Below, in pieces: positions 30,608 to 41,100 of a DNA stretch of 64,000 nucleotides (position 1 is its first letter; every line of letters starts with the position of its first letter). The position numbers were made by a program, and so were the translations under genes. The stretch spans positions 9,646,787 through 9,710,786 of the forward strand of contig JASKMD010000008.1 of assembly GCA_030144725.1 (NCBI GenBank). The letters run 5' to 3'. This DNA comes from Haematococcus lacustris. Taxonomy: Eukaryota > Chlorophyta > Chlorophyceae > Chlamydomonadales > Haematococcaceae. The notes beneath the pieces are model-generated. The model searched no databases, was not told the origin of the DNA, and was given only the letters and a program-made list of their open reading frames with translations.

Positions 30608-30960
30608 AAGAGGGGGAGGAATGTAACGGCGCGCTTATGCGTGTCCGTAAAGCACACTTTAGCAGAGTGACTAAGGAGGTCAATGGTGGGCTGGTTCCAG
30701 CTCACCATCCGGGTTCGACTCCCGAGGGTCCCGTTCTACACCTGGGCTCAGTTGCTGTGCGATAGTGTAGATAGTAGCAAGTGCGTTGGACATTTCTAAG
30801 TGGACATGCCGCTCACACTGTAAGATTAAAGGCAGCGGCAGACGCCGTGACAGGCAGGCCCGCTCCTGGTCGAGGTCACCCATTGCTGCAACGGGCGGAC
30901 GATGGAGCCACAGCAGCTATGCATGGACTACACATCAGTGATTTCTTTTGGCGTAATACG
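30608..30960 (+). repeat. Polypurine tract and presumed 3' LTR of chromovirus A
   Basis: AAGAGGGGGAGGAA (about 30607-30620) is followed by TGTAACGGCGCGC at about 30622, matching the purine tract/TGTAA junction of elements C and D. The right edge of the LTR is not determined because no second copy is present. Confidence 0.55.
30660..30735 (+). other. tRNA-like segment inside the presumed LTR
   Basis: GCAGAGTGACTAAGGAGGTC resembles a type II (Leu/Ser) A box region and CGGGTTCGACTCCCG is a perfect T arm with a B box. The acceptor stem does not pair, so this is a tRNA-derived promoter or relic rather than a tRNA gene. Confidence 0.45.
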
Positions 30961-32500
30961 TAACGATCGGAACCAAACGCATGTTTTCTAGGCCGGGATT
31001 TCGTTACCAAACGGACCCTTGCGGTGGCTGGCCTCGGCTGCTTCGTAACCAAGAAAAAATTTTGTCTATAATTTTTTTAGAAAATGGTTATTGGCATAAG
31101 AAAGTATTTTTCGTAACCAATCGGGACCAATTGCGTAACCAGCCATGTGATGGTCCTAAACCCTTCGTGACCAGCATCAGCTTGGCTGTTTTGAAAAGGA
31201 AAAAAAATGTTACACATGCCGCGCATTCGCCACCACCCTGCAGCAGGTGCTATGCAATGTGGTCGATGAGGGACGGAGCATGGAGTGCCTTGCGTAGGCC
31301 AGGAAACCATCGACGCGTGGGGTGACCGAGCTTGCGAATGTAAGAGACCTTGGACACCATCATCACCCCCCCAAACCCCAGGCCCGGCAACAGGCTGGGT
31401 GCAAAAGAAAGAGAAAGAAACCCAACATTACGCACGGAGAGGGATTCTACCCGGGCAGCAGGCTCGTGCCGCGAACAGCCACGGATGTCTTTTTTGTATT
31501 GCGGCGGGCTTGGAACTCACGCGTGTGCTGCCTTTTAACTTCCGAGTACATTTGTCAAATGGAATGGTTTGTTCATATGTTTTACAAGTATCTAATGTGC
31601 ATCACCAGCAAACACGTTGATGATGGAGCATTCGCAGCGGAATATGTAGCCCGAATTAAAGCGTTTTACCGAACTATACACATGAGTATGCAAGATGCTG
31701 ACAACATTTCTATGGTAGTTCCATTCATCTAGGTATACACGTATACAACAGAGACAGCAAAACACCGCGCTATAAAAACAGGTGCAAGAACATCCGCTAC
31801 CACAAAATTAAAGAAGACACAACGCTTTACATGACGGATGTCTTGCGTTGGAATAGGTGCTCGCCAGATGTTAGTGTTGCACATCCGGTGCATTACATAC
31901 CCACGTAACAGGATGGGGGTTGCAATGCCAGTAGATAACTGGATTACTTTCTGGCGTTGTGGGGAGGGGAAGGATGAAGGGGGACCCGCTAACCATGATG
32001 GCGCGCGCACAGTGTTGCGTCGATTTCATTAATGTGTTTTGCTGATACTCATGTTGGCATGGGGCGGGGTGAGGGTACGTGATGGCGCGTGAGGGTGCGT
32101 GTGGGACTGGGTCGCAGCCAAGGCCAAGTTGTGTGTAGCAACAATAATGTAGATGATGGCCATCTTTGCCCACCTAGCTCACCGAGGGTCAGGCGCTCCC
32201 AACTGTTTAACAATGACTGGAAACTGACCCCTGGTAGTAGGACGGCTGTAACTCTGCACTCACTACGCCAGATGTTATGCTAGCTGGCTCAAAATGTAGC
32301 CGACCCGGACAGCTACCTGTCACCCATCCAGAACAATTATCCAGTCAGTAGGCCGTGCGCAGCAAAGCATCAAAGTTAGTAATTCAAATTTGAGCCGGTT
32401 CGGGGCATGCAGTCATCGCTGCGACCGCCCGCGTCGCTTAGGTTGCTCTACACGAGCATGCGCATCGGCAGAAGCAGCCGGATCGGAAAATGGTTGCGGA
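30961..32500. other. No gene recognised
   Basis: A 136-residue frame on the plus strand (31322-31732, ending ADNISMVVPFI) has no family I recognise. Otherwise A+T-rich unique DNA without clear signals. Confidence 0.35.
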
Positions 32501-32501
32501 A

Positions 32502-32819
32502 TCACTCCTACAAATTAATCCCTGCGTCCGTCCCTGCGTGTTGACCGACCTTGTCCGATCGGGCTGAAATCTTGACAGATGGTAGTTTGCAGAAAACAAA
32601 ACATATTTTTCAGAATAAAGATTGTAAAAAAATCAAAGGCGGCTGCGCTGTGGCCCTGTGGCTAGAGTGCAGGGATGAGTGCAGGGATAGGTTGCGGGCC
32701 ACAGCGCAACAGCTGGTGATTTTTTCAAAAAATGTTTCTTGCAAAATATGTTCCAGCCCGATCGGACAAGGTTGGTAAACACGCAGGGACGGACGCAGGG
32801 GTTAATTTGTAGGAGTGAT
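32502..32819. mobile_element. Foldback MITE, copy 4 (complete)
   Basis: Clean ends ATCACTCCTACAAATTAATC and ...GTTAATTTGTAGGAGTGAT, inverted repeats with CGATCGGGCTGAAAT, and the same core as copies 1-3. Confidence 0.88.
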
Positions 32820-32999
32820 GTGGCACGAAGGCGGTTGGGAGAGGTGGCTAGAGCCAATTGATACATGTGCCGTAAATCAGGTGATGCGATAGGCCCTTGA
32901 GGCGACGCGACAGTGTAACGGTTAGCCTCGAGCGACACCGTTCCCCTCTGCCCGCGACACCTGTGTACTGCCTATGGCGGGCGCAGGTGGGCGCATTAC

Positions 33000-33083
33000 T
33001 TTTACCGGGTGAGTTGGGCAGGTTAAAGCCTAGCAGCGTAGCTGTGAGGAACTGGTTCGATTCCAGGGGGCCCCGTTCTAAGC
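33000..33083 (+). other. tRNA-like segment (SINE-type head), copy 1
   Basis: GGCAGGTTAAAGCCTAGCAG...ACTGGTTCGATTCCAG. A B box and T arm are present; no matching acceptor strand upstream. A second copy is at 35165-35232. Confidence 0.5.
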
Positions 33084-33299
33084 CCTAGCCCTCTCACGAG
33101 GTTTTCTCTGTAACTCCGCTCCATGGCAGTTTCCTCGCAATTCACGCAAGACGGTTTATCGGTCTAGCGTGCAACACAGCAAGCAGTTGCTTTGGCTTTG
33201 CGTGCGGCTCTGGCTGGTGCACTGGCGGAGGCTGCAGCCACCTCCTCCAGCCGAACCGTAGTGCGAAGCTTAGGCAACTGTAGCGTGAAGTCATGCACA

Positions 33300-33470
33300 T
33301 CAACGCTGGTTGGGAGGGGGTGGGTTGGGAGGGGTGTGCTGGGAGGGGTGGGCTGGGAGGGGGTGTGCTGGGAGGGGTGTGCTGGGAGGGGGTGGGTTGG
33401 GAGGGGGTGGGCTGGGAGGGGTGGGCTGGGAGGGGTGGCGCTGGGAGGGGTGGGCTGGGAGGGGTTCACT
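33300..33470 (+). repeat. (GGGTGTGCTGGGAGG)n minisatellite
   Basis: G-rich units of about 13-17 bp, resumed at 33775-33845 across a MITE. Frames through it encode Gly/Trp/Glu repeats with no independent support. Confidence 0.85.
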
Positions 33471-33775
33471 CATAGAACTTAATCCCTGCATTTGATAGAT
33501 GGTAGTTTGCAGAAAATAAAACATACTTTTTAAGAAAAGTATTTTGAATAGATCAAAAGCTATTGCGCTATGACCCGCAACCTATCCCTGCACTCAACCC
33601 TGCACATACGCCCCAGGGCCACAGCGCAACCTCCTTTGATTTTTTCAAAACATTTCTCCTGAAAAATATGTTTTATTATTTGTAAACTACCATCTATCAA
33701 AATTGCAGCCTGCTCGGGCAAGGTCGGCAAAGTGCAGGGACAAATGCAGGGACTAAGTTCTATGAGTGTTGAGTT
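33470..33775. mobile_element. Foldback MITE, copy 5 (left arm internally deleted)
   Basis: CACTCATAGAACTTAATCCC is followed directly by TTTGATAGATGG, so the CGATCGGGCTGAA section of the left arm is missing. The right arm ends GACTAAGTTCTATGAGTG. It splits the G-rich minisatellite. Confidence 0.85.
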
Positions 33776-33845
33776 GGGGGGGGGTGGGCTGGGAGGGGGT
33801 GGGCTGGGAGGGGTGTGTTGGGAGGGGTGGAGCTGGGAGGGGTTG

Positions 33846-35164
33846 TGCAGGCTTGATGAGCTGGGCTCCCGCAATGATGGGTGAGGGGAGGCGGGCATGG
33901 TGGGTCGTTGCATGCCATGGCCTTGAATCTGCCTGGAGAACATGATGTCACTTTCAACTTGTTACATTAATCGATGCATTGGTTGTTTAATGTGCGATTT
34001 GTTTCAATAGATGCGCCAATGGGTCAAGAACAAACATTTTGTGGCCAGTTTCCAGTGGGTGCAACGGGTGCAACACAGTGGAGGACACAGTGGAGGAGGG
34101 GGGGTGTAAGCCGGGTGATACCTTAGTGTGCGCCGGCCCAGAAGGTGTATTCGGCGGAAGCGAGCACAAAACAATGTTTCAATCACCCCGTTCAGGCGCC
34201 CTGCACGCCCGGCAGGCATCGCGTTGGGTGTCGGCCGGACATTCCATTTGTGCACAACCAGCTCACTACGCTAGGTAGATGGGGTCACAGGGATGCGGCT
34301 CACCGTCTAAGAGAGACCCGTCTCGCCGCTGTGATTTGTTCGCGGGCACATGTGGCAGTACGCGAGCAAAGAATGCAATGGCTTGCGCTGATGGTCAAAT
34401 GACGCGCATTGATTTGCAGCTACCGATGTGACACACACTATCGAAAAAGATGCTGTATTGAGAGAGTACTTGCATGCATATTACCAACCCCATGTTGGGA
34501 GCGCCTGACTGGGGGCCTCAACATGCGTTATCATTTTATCAGCTATCAGGCCACCTGACCCGTTGGGGCAAAGACGTGCGGGACTCGTCCAAGATGGATT
34601 GTATGGCGTGATAACTGATAGGCGGATAAACCAGGTGTCCCCCTTGGTCATGGATTAGGGTCGCTGGTAAGGCAAGAGGCTGGCAACGACACAGCGAGAG
34701 CTTGGTTTGCTTGGGCGAAGCAAGGCAGCAACAAAACAGCTTAGCTGCCCTGGACCCCAACATGCTTTGTCTACTACCAACCACATCCAGCGCACCTCAT
34801 ATGGGGCTGGGGATGAGGGGGCCCGGGTGTCCAGGTGGCTCATCAACAGCCGCAACACAGCCCATCTTCCCATGCACAGTTCCCTTGGCGGCTGCCCCTC
34901 CGCATCTCCCTGGACCATCATTGCGTGCTCCTTGTCAGGGTCCACAGCCTTGGTCGACACCCTGGCACCGCGAATACCTGTGAGCAGCCCCCACAGGTGC
35001 CCCCAGGCGCACCCCGTGGCAATGCATTCCCTCCTTCCACTAAAAGCATACGATGCCACCGCTAATTGTAAGGGCGCGCTCGGCGCAGTCCCTTAGTGTC
35101 GTCTGGGCTGTCGCGGTTAAACCGAGGCAGCTACAGGATATCGGTCACACCGCGTCAGTGTGAG
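33846..35164. other. No gene recognised
   Basis: Short frames only, the longest being 134 residues on the minus strand at 34655-35059 with no recognised domain. Confidence 0.35.
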
Positions 35165-35240
35165 ATGGCAGGTTAAGCCTAGCAGCGTAAGCTGTGAGGA
35201 TAACTGGTTCGATTCCAGGGGGCCCCGTTCGAAGCCCTAG
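35165..35240 (+). other. tRNA-like segment (SINE-type head), copy 2
   Basis: GGCAGGTTAAGCCTAGCAGC...AACTGGTTCGATTCCAGGGG closely matches 33018-33075 and shares the following GGGCCCCGTTC. Probably the head of a dispersed SINE or LTR. Confidence 0.5.
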
Positions 35241-35661
35241 CCTGCTGCTGGCTTCGGTCTCGAGCTTTGAAGCACCAGCGCATCGGCCTCGCGTTTTTAG
35301 GGCACCTAAAACTACCGGCGATTCCACTATCTACGACATAATACCACTAGACTGAATATGGTGAAGTTTTCCACGCTGAGATTTGGTGCAACGCTGCAAC
35401 ATTAGGTATGGTGCAGTATTGCACTGCAAGGAGTAGCTTAAAGTCAGGTTAGACAAGCAAGGTAAAAAAAAGTCATTTTTCGGACGGACCTAACTGACTC
35501 TACACACCGCTTTACGATGTAAGATTGGCACGCCTTGACGTAGCGCCGCGTATGCTAGATGCTTACTTTAGCTTTCTTACTAGTGCCATCACCATGCCCT
35601 TGCCTCCCTTTGCTGCTCTACTAAATAGCTGAGCTACTAAATAGCTGAGCTACTAAATAGC

Positions 35662-35823
35662 CGAGTCAGCTGCTGGGGTCTTCGCCTTGGCCAAAGCTGC
35701 GGCATGGGTGACTGCAAGGGCACGCAAGTTTGAGTGCTCAGAGGAGGATGCAGAGATATGCCGGCACTGCAAGCAGCCACAGGAGCACCACGACTTCATG
35801 GGGGAGGTTCAGTGCCCTAACTA
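35662..35823 (+). pseudogene. Short Cys/His-rich coding relic
   Basis: An open frame of about 53 codons encodes an Ala/Arg-rich helix, then ECSEEDAEICRHCKQPQEHH and EVQCPN before a TAG. CxxC and HH/C spacing suggests a zinc-binding fragment. It has no start Met and no neighbours in frame. Function unknown. Confidence 0.25.
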
Positions 35824-36712
35824 GTGCAAAGTCAAGATTTGGTGACTTGCTGCACGGTGACACTACCCTTGCATACTGACTTTGACTGGGTGACCGGGTA
35901 GCTTGACATGGTGACATGTCCAAGAAGTGCTAGAACCATGGAGGATTGACATGGTATGCAAGGTATGGCAGCCTAGAATATTTATAAGCACACCCACATC
36001 CTCAGAACAGTGTTTTGCAGCAATGTTTGCATCGGGAAAAAATTATAATCTTTTTTTTGGGTCGGGAAAGAGTATTTAGTTTTGTTTTTCGGGGCCTCGC
36101 GAATCAAAAGAGATAGTACGGTAAAGTTGTTTTAAGCTGTCCTCACCAGTGCGCAGCTCGAGTGCCGTATATACTGTGCATCGCAGCGGATGCTGCCTCT
36201 CAGATTGAGTCATGTTATTTACATTGGCGCCCTCATTGTTCACCGCACGCGGGCATCGTTTGCATTATGTTTTGACAATGCCCTCCACGAACTCAAAGTC
36301 CCAAATTGCGATGAATTTGCAAGCCTGGATTTTCTCCATCACCATAGACGTGTCACTATTCTTGCCATTGTACTTCTTTTGTTTGATGGCGGCCATCGCC
36401 GATTGGCTGCCAATGCGGCTGCCGGCCTGCCTGCCGGCTGGAAATGACGATGTGACGCGCTTGTGTTGTGGGGAAGTCATCCAGCCCATCAGTCTTCTGT
36501 GTGTAGTGGCTATGGGCCTGTGATTGGTGACATGTTTCAGTGCGATATGTCGCTCTTAAGCTAGTTTTCTAGCAGTTGATGTAACGCAAGATCTGTGCTC
36601 CTCAACAGCTTGCCAGTGTGCTAGGGTCGCACGGCTGCACTCATAGCGCTCAGGGTCAAACATCGCCATCTAATACCCTACCCAATAACTACTAGCGACC
36701 AGGACTAATCCA
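35824..36712. other. No gene recognised
   Basis: Unique DNA with short unsupported frames and a few poly-T/poly-A runs. Confidence 0.35.
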
Positions 36713-36828
36713 AGCCCTAACCCTAACCCTAACCCTAACCCTAAGCCTAACCCTAACCCTAACCCTAACCCTAACCCTAACCCTAACCCTAACCCTAACC
36801 CTAACCCTGACCCTAACACTACCTAATA
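36713..36828 (+). repeat. Interstitial CCCTAA telomeric array
   Basis: About 18 CCCTAA units with rare variants (CCTAAG, CCCTGA). Same orientation as the array at 5240 and opposite to 29361-29515. Confidence 0.93.
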
Positions 36829-37559
36829 CTAGGCTTGGGGGGCCGCTCCCTAGTTATAACTCACCCTTTGTCATTTGAGCTTGCACGCCCGGCAGTGGTG
36901 GGCGTGTGTGCTGGAGCGCGGGACCGGGTTTGTCTGAGTGAGCACGCCGTAGACAAGCTTAGAAAAAGTACTGATTTGTTGTGTGTGGGATGGCATATCT
37001 ATTGCACTATCCCACTGCAGTCAACCAATGCTTCAGCACATGGGAGGCTTCCGCTTACCCTTTGAGCTCCATTGTTTCCACCTCGCTAGTCCACAACGCC
37101 CAATTGCCTCCTTTGGCTCGCATAAAGTCTTCGAGATCCTTCATGTTGGCTTCTATGCGCAGCAATGGCGTCGAACTGAGCTTAACAATAAGCGAGCACG
37201 ACGCTGACACAAGAGTTGGCTGCATCGGCTGGTCAAAACATAGTTTGGAAATTGTATTGTTTACTTCACAGGATCAGCGGCTCGCATCACGCTCATGTTG
37301 CCCGCCCTCGGTTTGCGTTGGCTTGGTGTCTTACTTGCGTGCCCTGAGGAGCTCCGAGCTGTTTGGATCCTAGTGCTCTGATTGTCACTGAGTGTGTCGT
37401 GAGTCCGAGTGCTTGATGTTTGTGTGTGTGTGTGTTGATGAGAGTAATGCCACCTTCGGATGTTGGCCTTGCCGTGGCTTGTTCTTGGGCGCTGGGCTTG
37501 CAAGCATGGCTGCTGCATGGCTCCTGTATTGCAGCGTTTTTTGGTTGCAGCAGTAGCAA

Positions 37560-37645
37560 GCGGTAGGGATAGGGTCAGGGGTAGGGATAGGGTCAGGGGT
37601 AGGGTAGGGATAGGGTCAGGGGTAGGGTCAGGGAGAAACCCAGGG
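37560..37645 (+). repeat. Degenerate TAGGG/CAGGGG repeat
   Basis: Units TAGGGATAGGGTCAGGGG and GTAGGGTCAGGG, probably telomere-derived. Confidence 0.7.
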
Positions 37646-38126
37646 TCAGATAAGTAAAAAACGTATGCAGCCATGAAAAAGATGTGGCCCAAACTGTAGA
37701 TGCACCTTGGGGTGTTAAGGTCCCTAGCCAGTGCAGCTTATCATTAGGTCTTAAGCTAGAGACTTGTGAACTGCGCGTCCATACCGAACCTATCAGCACT
37801 ACGTTGAGCATGGTGGTCATGAGACATAGCAAAGACTACATAGCAGCCGATTATAAGCTTGTCATCTTGTTGCACCTGAACCAAGCTTGTCATCACCTCA
37901 CAACTAATGCAGTGTTGCATGTACACATGTCAATCTACATATGATACCTTGATGCCATGCGGTCATGTCTGCCATGCAGTCAAAAATGCCTTTAGGCACC
38001 ATTGTGGACAGTGGCAGGCTCCAAGATGAGGATGAAGAAACGTAAGACTTGCACTACATGCCCTTGACAAGCACGATAACTTGCCATAACAGCCTAGCAA
38101 AAGCGATGCGTATGCTGATATCATAT

Positions 38127-41100
38127 TTAAGTGTAGCGATGCTCTGACTGGTTGATGCTTCTGATACTGACTGCCATCGATGCCACTGTCCCCGCTGACA
38201 CCACTCTGTCAGGCACGGCAGCCGATGGCGCCGCCACGGGCTGGCTGCCCCTGCTGTTGTCAAACCCGACCTTTTGCTCCTTCATGGCTCGCCCAATCTT
38301 CGCATGCTTGACTTGCTCTGAGAAGGTCTCGTTGAAGAGCAACTTCATTTGTAGCAGCCCAACCACCCCGATGAAGGCGAGCAAGGCCATGAGGATGAAC
38401 ATGAGGTAGCCAATCATAGAGTCCACGGTGTAGAAGAACCAGTCAGAAAAGGCACGTACGTTGTTATGTTGACTGAGCATGGGGGTCGCCAACTTGTGGA
38501 AGGACACCAGCAGGTTCCAGTTGGCATAGATGACGATGAGCATAGCCTCAAAACCACTGCCTGTGTCAATGAATGACAGGGAAAGCAAGGACATCTTAGA
38601 CAAGGACAGGGTGTGAAAACCAAGAGATGGATGAGTGGTGTAGACAAAGAGGCATGTGTGTTGATGCTAGACATGGCAGGTCAGCAGCCCTACTAGGCAG
38701 CTAGTAAACATAGCTGATGCACATGCTATAGAAATGAGGTGGGCTGGGTGCAATCTCGGACCTGTCATGAAGCGGCTGATGCCAACGAAGAAGACGATGA
38801 TGAAGACGACAAGGCCCAATGTCACAAACCATTTGTAGATTCGCCATGGCTTGTGGTTAGCCTACACACCATTGCAATTTTGCCACAGTAAGCACAAGAG
38901 GCAGCAACCGTCATCGACTCATTCTGTTTGTTTGTGACAGCTCACACACCTGCCATGCCCACAAGCACTTCCCACACGGCACTGCTCATATCAAGCACTA
39001 ACCTACCACCACTTTCATTGTCGCTGCAAGCCCTGCTGCCAACATTGCATATGCTCCATTACAGCCACCTGTCTACATTTGTTGTGTTCTCCCGCCCTTA
39101 CTTACAAACCCTCGTGGCACCTGCATACATTACTCCATTGCCATCCCTGACTCAAGCTGTGAGCAAGGCAAAGGCACCATTCACGCTCCCTGCTCATGCG
39201 AATAGCATCCAACCCACCAGATTAATCCAGTAAGCACGCAGAGTGATGGTCAGCCACACCATGAACCAGATTGCTGAGGTGGCCATGAAGAAGATGACGT
39301 ATGGGTTGCACACAGCTTGGATGCGTCGGTTGAACCTGTCTCCCACCACAATGTCTAGGCAGATGTCAAGCCGGGAGGCCGAGCCTAATGCCATGAGCAT
39401 GTAGGGGGTTGTGGTGAACAAGGTGCCCAAGTGATTTAGCCAGACGTCAGTGTTGTTGCCACCATCATTGCGGACCTTCTCCAGTTGCATGCTGCAAGGC
39501 AATCACACAGCATGGTAGGGCGATATTGAGTCAATACTAGTGATGCCGAAATGCTCTTCGGCGGTGAGCTTGCTTGCAGCAACTAACCTGTTCCAAGTGT
39601 ACCAGTTTGATCCAGTAACAGCGTCAACATCGCCATCCATCCAACGCCGCCACACAAGGTAGTTATGGCTGATCTGCATAGCAAGTGACACCCGATGCAG
39701 CTGGTTAGCCTTCAGCCTGTAGAGAGCATGTCAGCTATGAGTATACAAAAGCAGACCATGCTGCTCAGGAGACAAGGGAAGGGGCAAAGCACAATAGCAA
39801 CACTTGCCTTTCCCATGTCAAAGGAGAAGGGGTTGAACCACAGGGGAGAGAAGAGGAGCGTCACAGCCAGGAGCCAGGTTGACCAGGTGAGTGCTCCCAT
39901 GTTGCAGCTGGCGCAGTCTCGCAGGAGGTACAATGTTGTCAGGGCGTAGATCATCTCGAAACCCATGTACAAGTGCCTGCATCCCAGGCAACGGTACCAG
40001 TTTAGTGCATGAGGATGGTGCATGAGGACGAACTCCTGTGATAGTCAGCAGCATATGGCAGCATATGGCTTGAATGCCTGCAAGCTTCCTTACGATCTGC
40101 AGTAGAGTGAGAAGATCTTGACGAACTCCAATGAGACGAGGTTAAAGCCACGGCCAGTACCCACATACTTGCCACTGCCATACTTCATGTCGTATGCAAA
40201 CGACTGCGCCACAGTCTGTTGTTGGAAGGTGTAGAACAGGAGGGAGCCTGCAAACATAGTTGACCAACAGACACCCACTGGGTGATATTCATTTGCTTTG
40301 AGGGGTGAACCATATGATCATGGGCCCTGCTGCTTCCCTTTCTGCAGGATCACCCCCCCCCCCTTGCGATGCTTACGCCCTTAACCAGGATGCATCAAAA
40401 GTAACAAACCCCTGTCTGTCCCATACCTGTTGCAATCTGACTGAACAACGTTAGTGCTGTCCTCACCACACCATTCTCCAACATCAGTTGCCCAGCATAA
40501 GGAATGAGAGCGAGTGTGCCCAATTGCAACACCTGCAGCGTGATCAAGGTGCAACTAGGATAGGGCAGTGATGGACACACACACCAGCCCTCAACTGCCC
40601 GCTCTAGAATATGGTGCAGCTGGTCGTTAATACCTATACAAATGATTGCCGCACTGCATGCCGCACCTGCTGCACGTTGTACACATTTTGCAGAGCCCCA
40701 GCCTGGATCTCAGTGGCACGTGCCCAGGCAAAAAGGAGTAGTGCGTACGTGTTGAGGTAGACAGCAAGGAAAGTGAACCAGCTGTTGACATAAAAGCCAA
40801 CCTGCAGCAGTGCGTTCAAATGTGAGGCAAGCACATGGCCATCAGCCACATTGACGACCACCAGGCCCTTTGCCTGCTTACATACAGGTCTATGTAGGTT
40901 TAAAGCTGCACCCACCCCTGCATGGTAGAATGACATGAGCCGGAAGAAGTCCAAGCGTGTCCCCATGCGGTAGCTCTCACGGCTGATTGCCCACTCGCCG
41001 CCACCCCCAGCAATCTGCAAGAGGGAGCGGTTATGATTTGAGCGAGGCTCACAAGAGGGTGTGCAGGACAAGGTCCGGAACCACACCTTGAAGTTGAAGC

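Noticed and set aside
33000..35240. Functional tRNA genes
   Set aside because: T arm and B box are good, but no complementary acceptor strand or clear anticodon arm was found; called tRNA-like.
29361..36828. A true chromosome end
   Set aside because: Arrays are short, partly degenerate, face both ways and are flanked on both sides by unique or coding DNA.
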